The notes: generated by a model from the sequence alone, not told the origin. Shown: positions 24,345 through 33,651, numbered from the stretch's first letter. The stretch is DNA of 64,000 nt from Anaerocolumna jejuensis DSM 15929 (GCF_900142215.1 NZ_FRAC01000009.1:62001-126000); one strand, 5' to 3'. Made by a program: numbers and translations.

Positions 24345-25268
24345 ATGACCTTGCAGCAATTAAAGTATATTATTGAAATCGTAAACTGCGGTTCTATTAA
24401 CGAAGCAGCCAAGCGGCTGTTTATCACACAGCCCAGCCTGTCCAATGCCGTAAAGGAGCTGGAGACAGAAATCGGCTTTGACCTCTTTTTGCGAACTCCC
24501 AAGGGGATTACCCTATCCGTAGACGGAGCGGAATTCTTAGGCTATGCCCGCCAGGTCGTGGAACAGGCGGGGCTTTTGGAACAGCGCTACTTAAGCAAAA
24601 AACCTTCCAGACAGCTTTGCTCCATCTCTACCCAGCACTATGCCTTTGCCGTCAATGCCTTTGTAAATCTGATCAGGGAAAGCGGGTCAGACGAATACGA
24701 ATTTACCTTGAGGGAAACCAGAACCCATGAAATCATAGAGGATGTTAAGAATTTGCGAAGTGAAATAGGAATTCTGTATAAGAATCCCTTTAACCGGAAG
24801 GTAATTGAGAAGCTGCTGCGGGAAAACCGCCTGGTCTTTCATCCCTTGTTTACGGCAAAGCCCCATATCTTTGTCAGCTCCCAGAACCCTCTGGCAGACA
24901 GGCCCTTTGTGACCCTTGAAGATTTACAGGATTATCCTTATCTTTCCTTTGAACAGGGAGAATATAATTCCTTTTATTTTTCCGAGGAAATCCTTAGCAC
25001 CGTATACCGGAAAAAGAGTATCCATGTCAGTGACAGGGCTACTCTTTTCAATCTCTTAATCGGCCTTAACGGCTATACTATTTCCACCGGTATTGTCAGC
25101 GCAGACCTGAATGGGGATAATATCAAATCGGTTCCGCTGAAAGTGGAGGATGAAATTCAGGTGGGCTGGATTGCCAACCATCAGATACAGCTCAGTATGC
25201 AGGCGGGAGCCTATATCCGGGAATTAAAGGCAGTGATACAGCTTTATGGGCTTACCTTGACAGAATAA
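24345..25268 (+). CDS. LysR-family transcriptional regulator
   Basis: 307 residues. Winged HTH at ~3-62 (LQQLKYIIEIVNCGSINEAA, then TQPSLSNAVKELE), then a periplasmic-binding-like effector domain (~90-300). The effector is not evident. Start at ATG 24345 because AGGAGG (24332-24337) is well spaced and LysR proteins begin this way; the ATG at 24327 precedes the ribosome site. The gene follows the 21-bp dyad array, a likely autoregulatory region. It converges with the Dus gene and overlaps it by 17 bp at the 3' end. Confidence 0.9.
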   Translation: MTLQQLKYIIEIVNCGSINEAAKRLFITQPSLSNAVKELETEIGFDLFLRTPKGITLSVDGAEFLGYARQVVEQAGLLEQRYLSKKPSRQLCSISTQHYAFAVNAFVNLIRESGSDEYEFTLRETRTHEIIEDVKNLRSEIGILYKNPFNRKVIEKLLRENRLVFHPLFTAKPHIFVSSQNPLADRPFVTLEDLQDYPYLSFEQGEYNSFYFSEEILSTVYRKKSIHVSDRATLFNLLIGLNGYTISTGIVSADLNGDNIKSVPLKVEDEIQVGWIANHQIQLSMQAGAYIRELKAVIQLYGLTLTE

Positions 25269-26208
25269 CAGGCTCTTCTATTTCCTGCTCTCCAAACAGC
25301 CTGTTTACAGCTTCTTCATAGTCCCTTAGCTTCTCGGCCTTTTTTATCTTTTTCAAATATTTTTCATAATCCGTAAATAAAGCGGCCATGTAAATCCATA
25401 TTTCCTTCATTTTAAATAGGACATTCCTGTCGCCAAAAAGGATTTCCTGATACTCTTCATATATCCTGTCATGAAATTCCCTTACTCTTTCTTTGCCGGG
25501 CTGTTTCTTTTCCTCTATCAGCTCTATCAGTCCCGGATTGGTAATCAGCCCTCTTCCCAGCATTATTGTCCCGACCTCTGGGAATTCCTGTATGAATTCC
25601 AGATAATCTCTCAGCGTAAAGAGGTCCCCGTTATAGCAGACAGGATTCCTGCTGGTACTCAGGGCATCCAGGAACACATCCTTATTGGGCTTATTCTTAT
25701 AATAATCCTTCTGCACTCTTGGATGAATGATAAGCTCTTCCAGAGGGTATTTGTTGTATATCCGAAGAAGCTCATAAAATTCCTCCGGAAATTCTATTCC
25801 AATCCGTGTCTTTATGGATATCTTCATTACGGGATTTGTAAATATTTCTTCCAGAAACCTGTCCAGTTCTTCCTTACGGGCCAGAAACCCCGAGCCCTTA
25901 TACTTTGCTACCACTGTCCCGGAAGGACATCCCAGATTCAAATTGATTTCCTCATAGCCCAGCTGCTTTATCTTTTGTGCGGCACGGATAAAATCTCCCG
26001 CATTATTGGTAAGCAGCTGTGGAATCAATACCTGCCCTTTGTTGTTCTCCGGCAATATATCATTAATATCTCTGTTTTTAAAGGCTCCGTCCTGGTTGGT
26101 GGTGATAAAAGGGGAAAAGTATTTATCTACCTTACCAAAAAAAGCATGATGCGCACTCCTGTAAATATAGCCTGTAATTCCCTCTAACGGGGCAAAATAG
26201 AACCTCAT
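25252..26208 (-). CDS. tRNA-dihydrouridine synthase
   Basis: 318 residues, FMN-dependent TIM barrel. FAPLEGITGYIYR opens the domain, NLGCPSGTVVAKYKGSGFL holds the catalytic Cys, KTRIGIE and IHPRVQKDYYKNKP follow, and GTIMLGRGLITNPGL binds the FMN phosphate. It reduces specific uridines in tRNA D-loops. Start chosen at MRFYFAPLEG (ATG 26208) because the longer N-terminus has no similarity to the family and would run into the Nudix gene. It follows the Nudix gene by 65 bp, probably as an operon. Confidence 0.9.
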   Translation of the reverse strand: MRFYFAPLEGITGYIYRSAHHAFFGKVDKYFSPFITTNQDGAFKNRDINDILPENNKGQVLIPQLLTNNAGDFIRAAQKIKQLGYEEINLNLGCPSGTVVAKYKGSGFLARKEELDRFLEEIFTNPVMKISIKTRIGIEFPEEFYELLRIYNKYPLEELIIHPRVQKDYYKNKPNKDVFLDALSTSRNPVCYNGDLFTLRDYLEFIQEFPEVGTIMLGRGLITNPGLIELIEEKKQPGKERVREFHDRIYEEYQEILFGDRNVLFKMKEIWIYMAALFTDYEKYLKKIKKAEKLRDYEEAVNRLFGEQEIEEPVILSR

Positions 26209-26273
26209 AGACTCTGCTTTCTCCTTTTGGCAAACACATATAGAGTAGAGTATATCTGAAAGGCCGCCGGAAT

Positions 26274-26780
26274 TCAAATAAATTTTATTATTTCTTTCAG
26301 GGCACAAATCTCTCTGGAAAGAAATATGTTACTGTGCTCCATCTCCCTTGCGAATATCTCCTCATTCAACTTTAAAGCCTCCCTGGCTCCGATAAAAACC
26401 GGCTGAAAACCTAATTCCGCCTCGTAATCATCCAGCTGCTGTTTCTCCCCTTCCCTGAATATCTCACAGAGATAGTATGCAGAGGTCATGCGAAATACTG
26501 ACTCAGGCTCGCAGGCATCCTTATAATTTTCGATAATCTCACCAACCGGCTCCCTAACCTCTGTTACTCTAAACCCTGTTTCTTCCTTTACTTCACGTAC
26601 CAGTGCCTCCCTGTCATCTTCCTCTGCCTTTCTACCGCCGCCTGGAAATTTATAATCTCCCCTGACCGTTTTCACCAGAAGCAGTTTATTTTCCAAAAGG
26701 ATTACAGCCCGCACAGCCTCTCTGGTATTTATTTTTCTTCCCGCTATATCCTGAAGGCCCAATTGGTGTTTAAAATACAT
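26274..26780 (-). CDS. Nudix hydrolase
   Basis: 168 residues. The Nudix box is complete: GGGRKAEEDDREALVREVKEETG reads as G-x5-E-x7-REV-x-EE-x-G (split over residues ~46-68). Substrate, a nucleoside diphosphate linked to X, is unknown. ATG follows AGAAGGAGG. Upstream of the Dus gene on the same strand. Confidence 0.9.
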   Translation of the reverse strand: MYFKHQLGLQDIAGRKINTREAVRAVILLENKLLLVKTVRGDYKFPGGGRKAEEDDREALVREVKEETGFRVTEVREPVGEIIENYKDACEPESVFRMTSAYYLCEIFREGEKQQLDDYEAELGFQPVFIGAREALKLNEEIFAREMEHSNIFLSREICALKEIIKFI

Positions 26781-26819
26781 ACTTCTATCCTCCTTCTTTT
26801 AGCTTATATGCTCTTAACG

Positions 26820-27212
26820 CTAAAAGTTCTCGGTAACTACCTCTCCTCCCAGGGAAATAATCCTGGCAGCGGCATCCTTTAAATACCATACTTCCGTATT
26901 TCCGTCCCCTGCTTTATACATATTCTGCAAGGAAGGATATTCATCTAACATGCTCTGCTGAGCCTCGAGACGTTCATCTTCCACAGCTGTTGCTTCCAGA
27001 CGAATCCATTTATCCCCGATAAAGGCACTGATTTCAATATTGGGGTTTGCATGCATTTGTTTTGAAACTTTTTTTATCTTACCGGTTTGAATGTAAAGCT
27101 TACCTTCAAATATATGAACTGTTCCAAAAGGTCTTACTCTGGGCCTGTCTCCATCAATAGTTGCAATATAGTAGGTTCCGCATTTTTTTAGAAATTCATA
27201 TGTCTTTTCCAT
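26820..27212 (-). CDS. Pyridoxamine 5'-phosphate oxidase-like flavin-binding protein
   Basis: 130 residues with the split-barrel PPOX fold pattern: TYYIATIDGDRPRVRPFGTVHIFEGKLYIQTGK, then NPNIEISAF. Small members bind FMN, F420 or heme and often detoxify or reduce small molecules; the substrate is unknown. Start at ATG 27212 after GGAGAT. It lies 40 bp before the Nudix gene and may head the PPOX-Nudix-Dus run. Confidence 0.85.
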   Translation of the reverse strand: MEKTYEFLKKCGTYYIATIDGDRPRVRPFGTVHIFEGKLYIQTGKIKKVSKQMHANPNIEISAFIGDKWIRLEATAVEDERLEAQQSMLDEYPSLQNMYKAGDGNTEVWYLKDAAARIISLGGEVVTENF

Positions 27213-27570
27213 TATTTTATCTCCAATCATATTTTGATAAATAAAATTTTACTCATTTCTTATCTGCTTTACAAGTAATTCTTTTGGATGAAAATGCTCC
27301 TTACAGTTATGCCGTGCCGTCTGTATACTATTAAAATGTTATGAATACTTTGATTTCTAATTATTTTAATCACGTTATCTTTTTCAATATTCATTTGCAG
27401 GTGAATTACCGGCTATCGTTGTCATTTAAAAAAACAGTATCAGAACAGCACAACCTGACTGGATTATTTTATCATTTGTTTGTCAATAGCGGGGTTCCCA
27501 TTGTCGATGACTATGCCTACCATCCGGATTATTTTATCTTTTGTTTCCTAATAACCTGTCAGAACATTCA
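27213..27570. other. Intergenic region between leuS and the PPOX gene
   Basis: About 360 bp of A/T-rich DNA. Only weak promoter-like sequences toward the PPOX gene are seen; open frames on the plus strand run into the antisense of leuS and are not supported. Confidence 0.5.
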
Positions 27571-30024
27571 TCAAGAAACTACAATATTTATAAGCCTGGC
27601 TTTTACATATATTATCCTGCGTACTGTTCTACCCTCCAATTCAGCAATAATTTCTTTTTGGTTCAGTGCCTGCATTTTAATCGCTTCTTCCGTTTCATGG
27701 CTTCCAATACTGATTTTACATCTATTCTTACTGTTGATTTGTACAACAATTTCCACGGCATCGCCTTCCGCCTTACTATTATCAAATACAGGCCAGCTGC
27801 TGTCGAAAACAGAACCTTTCATACCAAGCTCTTCCCACATTTCCTCTGTAAAATGAGGCGCAAAAGGAGCAAAAAGCTTAATGAAACAGGTAATCAGCTT
27901 AAATTCAAAGGCAGTACTTTCCTTTTTCTCAGATTGGTATTCCACAATGACTCTACGGAATTCCATTAATCTTGCAATAGCAGTGTTGAACTGAAATTTT
28001 TCAAGTTCCTGGGTGACGGCCTTTATAGCCCTGTGCTGCATCCTATCTATTTTTTCATCAAAGCCTTCCTCATAATTTCTTCCCTTCATCCCGGTTTCTT
28101 TCTTTCGCTCCTGAAAATTCTCAACCATCCTGGTTATTCTATCAAAAAAATCTTTCACAGCTTTGATACCGTTATCCTTCCAGGTTCCTCCCTCCTGATA
28201 GGAAAAGCCAAAGGAAAGATAGGTGCGGAATACGTCTGATCCATATTCCTCTATATATCCATCCGGCGAAATGGTATTTCCTCTTGACTTGCTCATTTTC
28301 TGTCCATCTGGACCAAGTATAATTCCCTGGTGTACCAGAGACCTGAAAGGCTCTGAACCCTCTACAAACCCCATATCTCTTAAAGCCTTATAAATAAACC
28401 TGGCATATAATAAATGCATGGCAGCATGCTCTATCCCTCCTACATATTTATCAATGGGCATAAACTGTCTAGCCTTTTCAATATCCCAGGGTGCCTTCTG
28501 GTTATGAGGGTCCAAATATCTTAAATAATACCAGGAAGAGCAAACAAAGGTATCAAGAGTATCTGTTTCCCTTTTTGCCGCTCCGCCGCAGCAGGGGCAG
28601 ACTGTATCCGTAAATTCCTTATTTCCCGCAAGAGGTGACTCACCTCCTGGTATAAAATCCACTTCAAAAGGCAGTGTTACAGGAAGCTTTTCTTCAGGAA
28701 CGGGTACTACTCCGCATTTTTCACAGTATACTATAGGTATCGGGGCTCCCCAGTAGCGCTGTCTGGAGACCAGCCAGTCTCTTAACCGGTAATTTGTTCT
28801 GCTGGCTCCGGCTTGCCTCAGAGATAAATCCGCTGTAATTTTCTCTCCGGCCTTTTCCGAAGACAATCCCGTAAATTTTCCGCTGTTCACCAAGATGCCT
28901 GCCCCTGTAAGGGGAAGACGCTCTCCCCCTTTACTTCTTTCTATTACCTGTAAAATGGGCAGCTGATATTTCACCGCAAATTCATAATCTCTGGTATCAT
29001 GGGCAGGTACTGCCATGACAGCCCCTGTTCCATAACTGGCAATAACATAGTCACTAATCCATATAGGTATTTTCCTGCCGGTTAAGGGATGTATTCCCAT
29101 GGCACCTGTAAATACTCCTGTCTTCTCCTTCATGGCAGAGGTTCTGTCCAGTTCTGTAAGCAAAGCAGCCGCTTTTTGATATTCTTCCACTTCTTTTCTC
29201 TGTTTCTCGGAAGTAATTGCCGGAATGAGGGAATGCTCAGGGGCCATCACCAGATAAGTAACTCCCATTAAGGTATCAACACGGGTAGTATAAACCGGAA
29301 GCTTTTCTTCACATCCTTCTATTTCAAACATAACTTCCGCTCCCTTGCTTTTCCCAATCCAGTTACGCTGGATAGCTTTCGTTTTCTCCGGCCAATCCAG
29401 AGAATCCAATCCGCTTAACAATTCTTCTGCATACTCGGTAATACGGAAGAACCATTGTGTTAAATCCTTTTGAATGACCTTGGAGCCGCAACGATCGCAT
29501 TCTCCGTTCTTTGCCTGTTCGTTGGCAAGTACTGTCTGGCAGCTGGGACACCAGTTGACGGGGGCTTTCTTTTGGTATGCAAGCCCTCTATGATATAACT
29601 GAAGAAATAACCACTGTGTCCATCGGTAGTATTCCGGCTCACAGGTCTTTATCTCATAATCCCAGTCATAAGTGGCACCGATTGTTTTAAGCTGTTCTTC
29701 CATTGTTCTGATGTTCTCTTCGGTGGAGGTCTTCGGGTGAATGCCACTGGTAATGGCATAATTCTCTGCCGGAAGGCCGAAGGCATCAAAACCCATAGGG
29801 TGAAACACCTGATATCCCTGCATTCTCTTCATCCTTCCCCAAATATCAGGAATGCCGAAATTCCACCAGTGGCCTATATGCAATTTGGCTCCGGAAGGGT
29901 AAGAGAACATCTCCATCAAATAAAGCTTTTCTTTGGCGGAATCCGGCTGAAAGCGGTAAATTCCGGACTCCTCCCATATTTTCTGCCATTTAACATCGGT
30001 TTTCCTTGAATAGTTGATACGCAT
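27571..30024 (-). CDS. leuS: Leucyl-tRNA synthetase
   Basis: 817 residues, a complete class I synthetase. The HIGH-type motif is KLHIGHWWNFG (about 51-58), a zinc/CP1 region has CPSCQTV...CDRCGS, the editing domain holds the conserved TRVDTLMG Thr-rich motif, and KMSKSRGN is the KMSKS loop. The C-terminal end VRRIIYVKARLINIVV is the family's VxKxIxVxxxlvNiV tail. Charges tRNA-Leu. The gene is preceded by a T-box leader with a CUC specifier. Start: ATG 30024 after AAGGAG. Confidence 0.97.
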   Translation of the reverse strand: MRINYSRKTDVKWQKIWEESGIYRFQPDSAKEKLYLMEMFSYPSGAKLHIGHWWNFGIPDIWGRMKRMQGYQVFHPMGFDAFGLPAENYAITSGIHPKTSTEENIRTMEEQLKTIGATYDWDYEIKTCEPEYYRWTQWLFLQLYHRGLAYQKKAPVNWCPSCQTVLANEQAKNGECDRCGSKVIQKDLTQWFFRITEYAEELLSGLDSLDWPEKTKAIQRNWIGKSKGAEVMFEIEGCEEKLPVYTTRVDTLMGVTYLVMAPEHSLIPAITSEKQRKEVEEYQKAAALLTELDRTSAMKEKTGVFTGAMGIHPLTGRKIPIWISDYVIASYGTGAVMAVPAHDTRDYEFAVKYQLPILQVIERSKGGERLPLTGAGILVNSGKFTGLSSEKAGEKITADLSLRQAGASRTNYRLRDWLVSRQRYWGAPIPIVYCEKCGVVPVPEEKLPVTLPFEVDFIPGGESPLAGNKEFTDTVCPCCGGAAKRETDTLDTFVCSSWYYLRYLDPHNQKAPWDIEKARQFMPIDKYVGGIEHAAMHLLYARFIYKALRDMGFVEGSEPFRSLVHQGIILGPDGQKMSKSRGNTISPDGYIEEYGSDVFRTYLSFGFSYQEGGTWKDNGIKAVKDFFDRITRMVENFQERKKETGMKGRNYEEGFDEKIDRMQHRAIKAVTQELEKFQFNTAIARLMEFRRVIVEYQSEKKESTAFEFKLITCFIKLFAPFAPHFTEEMWEELGMKGSVFDSSWPVFDNSKAEGDAVEIVVQINSKNRCKISIGSHETEEAIKMQALNQKEIIAELEGRTVRRIIYVKARLINIVVS

Positions 30025-30046
30025 AAAAAATCTCCTTCCATATGAG

Positions 30047-30424
30047 AATCCCCCTTACGTTTTAAGAGACGAAGGGGGATTTCGCGGTACCACTCTTATT
30101 CATGCCGATGCATGCACTCTATTGATACAGACTGCCAGGCATTATCAAAAATCAATATCCAAAGAGCTTATCTGCAAAAAATAAAACCTCTATCCCTGCA
30201 AGAGACAGAAGTTCTTCTGCTATACCACTCTTTATTATTTTTCGATACATCAGTAGTCTATATCTATCCCCTGTAACGGTGGGCTTCCGTCTTAGCCTAC
30301 ATCTATGTTCAGCCAGCTACTCCAAGGCGAGTTCAACCTCTTTAAAATCCTGTTTCACACCACCCAACAGGTCTCTGATCTTTCTCTAAGGTCTACTATT
30401 CCTTTTCATCGTATTTCATTTAAT
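30047..30424 (-). ncRNA. T-box leader (tRNA-Leu sensing) of leuS
   Basis: The minus strand carries the T-box sequence TGGTACCGCG (30083-30092), a stem I region with GA-rich motif and distal loop, and a specifier loop GAACTCGCC whose CUC (30331-30329) encodes Leu, matching leuS. A hairpin AATCCCCCTT/AAGGGGGATT follows at 30048-30080. Uncharged tRNA-Leu should stabilise the antiterminator and raise leuS expression. Unusually, the hairpin is not followed by a U-run but by CTCATATGG and then the ribosome site. Confidence 0.9.
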
Positions 30425-30430
30425 TTCTAA

Positions 30431-30505
30431 ATAATAGCATATATTTTTTTCGAAATCAAGTTTTAATATTTAGTTCTTCAAGCAGTTTTAATATTTAGTT
30501 CTTCA
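30431..30505 (-). promoter_or_regulatory. leuS promoter with a 22-bp direct duplication upstream
   Basis: Minus strand: TTGATT (30454-30459), 17 bp, TATTAT (30431-30436). Immediately upstream, a 22-bp A/T-rich unit is present twice (30459-30480 and 30484-30505, period 25 bp). It may act as an UP element or be a simple duplication. Confidence 0.6.
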
Positions 30506-30514
30506 CAGCAAATA

Positions 30515-30645
30515 CATGAGACCAAATAATGGATATACACAGAGGACCAAGGAGGTTGTTTTGGAGTTTTGTCTCAAGAGGTTCCTTATGACACTAAAAA
30601 TGCTCCTTCCAGTTACGTTATTTACCAGCTTATAAGTGGAAGAAG
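30515..30645. repeat. Half copy of foldback element family B (B3)
   Basis: This stretch matches the right arm of the first foldback of copy B1 (reverse complement): GGATATACACAGA, ACCAAGGAGGTTG, TTTTGTCTCAAGAGGTTCC, TTATGACACT. The opposite arm is missing. It ends in a small hairpin (CTTCCA...TGGAAG). It lies between the leuS promoter and the 3' end of the anchor-A gene. No gene is seen in 30515-30699. Confidence 0.75.
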
Positions 30646-30699
30646 CATAAATATTGAAATTCTGCCGCTGCTTAACAGTATTTTATAAGAGCCTGCCGG

Positions 30700-32073
30700 T
30701 TAGCAGCCAAAGTTTTCTATAAAACTATAATCACAATGAGGGCAATAATAGTACATGGAACAGGCATAATTCCATACAACCAGCTCATGGGCACAGCATG
30801 GGCAGAAGGTCATACTGTAGTACGGATATGTTGTCGTCGTACTGCTTGTTGTACTACTGTTTGTTGTTGTGCTACTGCTTGTTGAGGTACTGCTGCTCGT
30901 TGATGTACTGCTGCTTGTTGAAGTACTGCTGCTTGTTGAAGTACTGCTGCTTGTTGAAGTACTGCTGCTTGTTGAAGTACTGCTGCTCGTTGATGTGCTA
31001 CTGCTCGTTGATGTGCTACTGCTCGTCGTACTGCTGCTTGTTGATGTGGTACTGCTTGTTGTTGTACTGCTCGTGGTTGCACTGCAATCCACCACCGGAA
31101 GGCATCCGTTAAAGAGATAATTGTGCACTTCCGTATGATTGGCGGCATCTCCATTTGGCAGATATCCATCAACTATCACGTTTCCCTCTATATTACCACC
31201 GGTCGTATAGACCGTAGCATTGGGTGCGAATACGGTTCCCTGGAAACTTCCATTTGCTGTCAGTATGGTTTCAGCATGAAAGAAGTTCCAGAATATAAGC
31301 CTCTTTTGAGCAATTATCGGTACGACTCCCTGCTGCAGTTGATTACAGGAATCTACTGAAGGTACCGGTAAAGCTGCCGGTACATTTGTGCTTCTTAGAA
31401 TCCCGTAATTCCCGAAATTAACTGTTTTACCCTCTACATTTATCAAAATAGTAGATGCTCCCGGTGCAATAATCGTAAGGCTTGAGATGGTCTCAAAGGT
31501 GTTATTCCCCGAGCCGGCTACATTGGCGGGAGGTGCCACACTATCCGTACTTATATGAAAAATATTGATGTCCTTGTTCAAACCTACAAGAAATACATTT
31601 CCAAAACAATTAATCACAATTGTGGTACCTTCCGGACTGAATTCATCTGCCCACCTGCCTGCTGCACATTTAAAATATTGAAAGGCTGCTTGAAAGTCAA
31701 CCGGCAAATCACCTGTTATTACAGGCTGCTGACCAGCTTCGGCATTATTGTAGGAAACACCTGTTACGTTATAGCTTCCTATGAATGACATAACCGTATT
31801 ACCGCTGATATTTTCTCCGTTTGTCCATACTAAATCGCCGCCGACCACCAGTGTAGGGTCCGTCCCGTAAGCCGGACAGGGAGTAGCAGGTGGATTGCAT
31901 AATGCTGAGCCTACACCAAAGGAAGAAAATACCGCATTTCCTCCAATGGCTGCCCTTCCTTCGATATCACTGTTATTTTGCACTGCATTTGAAAGGGTAA
32001 ACAGATTATACTCTGAAGCCTGGGCCAAATCCGCACACTGCTGTAATATTCTTGTTTTTCTAAATATTCTCAT
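30700..32073 (-). CDS. Choice-of-anchor-A family protein with Ser/Thr repeat and C-terminal zinc ribbon
   Basis: 457 residues. Residues ~25-320 match the choice-of-anchor-A beta-rich domain: SNAVQNNSDIEGRAAIGGN, then VVGGDLVW and the late FAPNATVYTTGGNIEGNVIVDG. A ~95-residue stretch of only Ser and Thr follows (SSSTST units). The C-terminus, CPCCAHEL...CPHCDYSF, looks like a Cys4 zinc ribbon. There is no Sec signal peptide, LPXTG or transmembrane anchor, which is odd for a family otherwise seen on surfaces. A coat or exosporium-like protein reaching the surface without secretion is one possibility. A glycosyltransferase gene lies divergently beside it. Confidence 0.8.
   Translation of the reverse strand: MRIFRKTRILQQCADLAQASEYNLFTLSNAVQNNSDIEGRAAIGGNAVFSSFGVGSALCNPPATPCPAYGTDPTLVVGGDLVWTNGENISGNTVMSFIGSYNVTGVSYNNAEAGQQPVITGDLPVDFQAAFQYFKCAAGRWADEFSPEGTTIVINCFGNVFLVGLNKDINIFHISTDSVAPPANVAGSGNNTFETISSLTIIAPGASTILINVEGKTVNFGNYGILRSTNVPAALPVPSVDSCNQLQQGVVPIIAQKRLIFWNFFHAETILTANGSFQGTVFAPNATVYTTGGNIEGNVIVDGYLPNGDAANHTEVHNYLFNGCLPVVDCSATTSSTTTSSTTSTSSSTTSSSTSTSSSTSTSSSTSTSSSTSTSSSTSTSSSTSTSSSTSTSSSTSTSSSTTTNSSTTSSTTTTYPYYSMTFCPCCAHELVVWNYACSMYYYCPHCDYSFIENFGC
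30840..31080. repeat. 18-bp tandem repeats encoding the Ser/Thr region
   Basis: Units close to CTGCTGCTTGTTGAAGTA repeat along this stretch in the anchor-A gene, encoding TSSSTS steps. Near-identical units suggest recent slippage and length variation between strains. Mirror open frames on both strands are artefacts of the repeat. Confidence 0.85.
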
Positions 32074-32277
32074 AATGACCCCTTTCCCGGGTTAAAAAGA
32101 TTCTATGATATCAAAGCAGCTTCTTTGCTGCCATATCATTTTATGACAGCAATTTACAAAATGTGCCAATCTGTCTTTGATGCATCTTTACCCTTTCACT
32201 CTGCTGCCATCATTTCCCTTTCTAATAAGCCTGGCCTCCTGCATATCCTATAGTAAGCAAAAAGACAGGTAAGTACA

Positions 32278-33591
32278 ATGAGAATAGGTATTTTGACAAT
32301 GTTCAACGGTCTCGCCACCATATATTCCCTGGTAAATGTAGTAGCCGACCATATAAAAATGCTGCTGGAGCAGGGAATTGAGGTCAGGCTGCTGGTAAGT
32401 GAGGACTTAAAGGAGGAAGAGCGCTGGGGCATCTATCTGGACCCCAGAATTGAATGGGTAAAGGTATGCAACCATTATCAGGATAAACAGATAATCTGGC
32501 ACGATTACAGTTCGCCTAAGGCAGTAATCCATGATACTTTTTTGGAAGAAGCAGAGACAATCGGAAGGGATCTTACAGATAAACTACAGGGGCTGGATGT
32601 GTGCATGCTTCATGATATCCTCTTTCAGGGCTGGCACCTGCTTCACAATGTGGCTGTACGATACGCTGCAGAGCGCCTGCCAGGGCTCCGCTTTATTGCC
32701 ATGACCCATTCCCTCCCTGACGAAAGCCAGGTGGGAAACCAGGTGGCATGGCCCCATTCCGCCAGATATTCACCTCTTCCCAATACCGATTATGTCTATC
32801 CTACCAGCTGCGGACTGAAAGCCTTATCCAGACAATACCGGGTTCCCATGGACAGGTGCCATGTACTGAACAATTCCCTTGATATCCTGGACAATATGTG
32901 CGGGGAAGTAAAAGCACTGGGCAGACAGGTAGACCTTCTTAGCCCCGATATCCTGATTGTTTATCCCGGAAGGTTCACAACAGGCAAAAAGTTTGAAAAG
33001 GTGGCTATGCTGGCCGGTGCTTTAAAAAGTATCAGTACTTATGAGATAAAAGTTATTTTTTGTGAGTTTCCGTCCATGGATATTCCTGTAGCCCAATATA
33101 AAAAACAAATCAAAGAAAAGGGTATGTACTTCGGCCTTAAGTCAGATGATATGATTTTTACCAGTGATTACGGCTTTCCTAACGGCTTGCCACGGTATGC
33201 GGTTCTGGATTTGTTTACACTCTCCAACCTCTATATCTGCCCATCCTATTCCGAATCCTTTGGTCTGACAGTATTAGAGGCTGCCAGCAGGGGCAATTAT
33301 CTGGTGCTGAATGAAGCAGTTCCAGCCTTAGAGGAGCTGGGAAAAGATTTAGGAGCCTGCTTCTTACGTTGGGATGCCAGAAACTTTGGATTCTCCACCG
33401 AAGAAACCTATTCCCCCAGCGAAAAAGCTTATTATGAAGATAACGGCAAAAGAATCCTGATGGCAATGGAACATAATAATATTGTCACTGCAAGGATGAA
33501 TATACGTAAAAAATACAGTCCCAAATGGATTTATGAAAACCAGTTAAAAATGCTGTTACCTGCACCGGTTAACAAAGATTTTTCTTCCTGA
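32278..33591 (+). CDS. GT4-type glycosyltransferase
   Basis: 437 residues with the two-Rossmann GT-B fold. The N-terminus MRIGILTMFNGLATIYSLVN is typical, and the donor-site motif ESFGLTVLEAASRGN (E-x7-E) is at ~345. The sugar donor and acceptor are unknown. It is divergent from the Ser/Thr-rich protein gene with 204 bp between them, so glycosylation of that protein is an attractive guess, not shown. Weak ribosome site (AGGTAAGTACA). Confidence 0.85.
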   Translation: MRIGILTMFNGLATIYSLVNVVADHIKMLLEQGIEVRLLVSEDLKEEERWGIYLDPRIEWVKVCNHYQDKQIIWHDYSSPKAVIHDTFLEEAETIGRDLTDKLQGLDVCMLHDILFQGWHLLHNVAVRYAAERLPGLRFIAMTHSLPDESQVGNQVAWPHSARYSPLPNTDYVYPTSCGLKALSRQYRVPMDRCHVLNNSLDILDNMCGEVKALGRQVDLLSPDILIVYPGRFTTGKKFEKVAMLAGALKSISTYEIKVIFCEFPSMDIPVAQYKKQIKEKGMYFGLKSDDMIFTSDYGFPNGLPRYAVLDLFTLSNLYICPSYSESFGLTVLEAASRGNYLVLNEAVPALEELGKDLGACFLRWDARNFGFSTEETYSPSEKAYYEDNGKRILMAMEHNNIVTARMNIRKKYSPKWIYENQLKMLLPAPVNKDFSS

Positions 33592-33632
33592 CAAAAAGAC
33601 TGCCGTGGCTTGCTTGTTCAAAAGCCACGGCA
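33592..33632 (-). terminator. Terminator between glycosyltransferase and yaaA
   Basis: TGCCGTGGCT (33601-33610) and AGCCACGGCA (33623-33632) form a perfect stem; the minus strand then has five T, so it ends yaaA and may also stop the plus-strand gene. Confidence 0.75.
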
Positions 33633-33651
33633 ACCTTCGTTTCCGATAATT

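Noticed and set aside
24139..24376. Repetitive open frames on both strands over the 21-bp repeat
   Set aside because: A 21-bp period keeps all frames open; no ribosome site, and the region is better explained as a regulatory array.
25471..26187. 238-residue plus-strand frame opposite the Dus gene
   Set aside because: Dus has clear catalytic motifs on the minus strand; the plus frame has none.
27341..27969. Plus-strand open frames opposite the 3' end of leuS
   Set aside because: Composition and lack of ribosome sites mark them as antisense shadows of leuS.
30798..31172. Long Leu/Cys-rich and Gln/Val-rich frames opposite the Ser/Thr repeat
   Set aside because: They are other-frame translations of the 18-bp repeat within the anchor-A gene.
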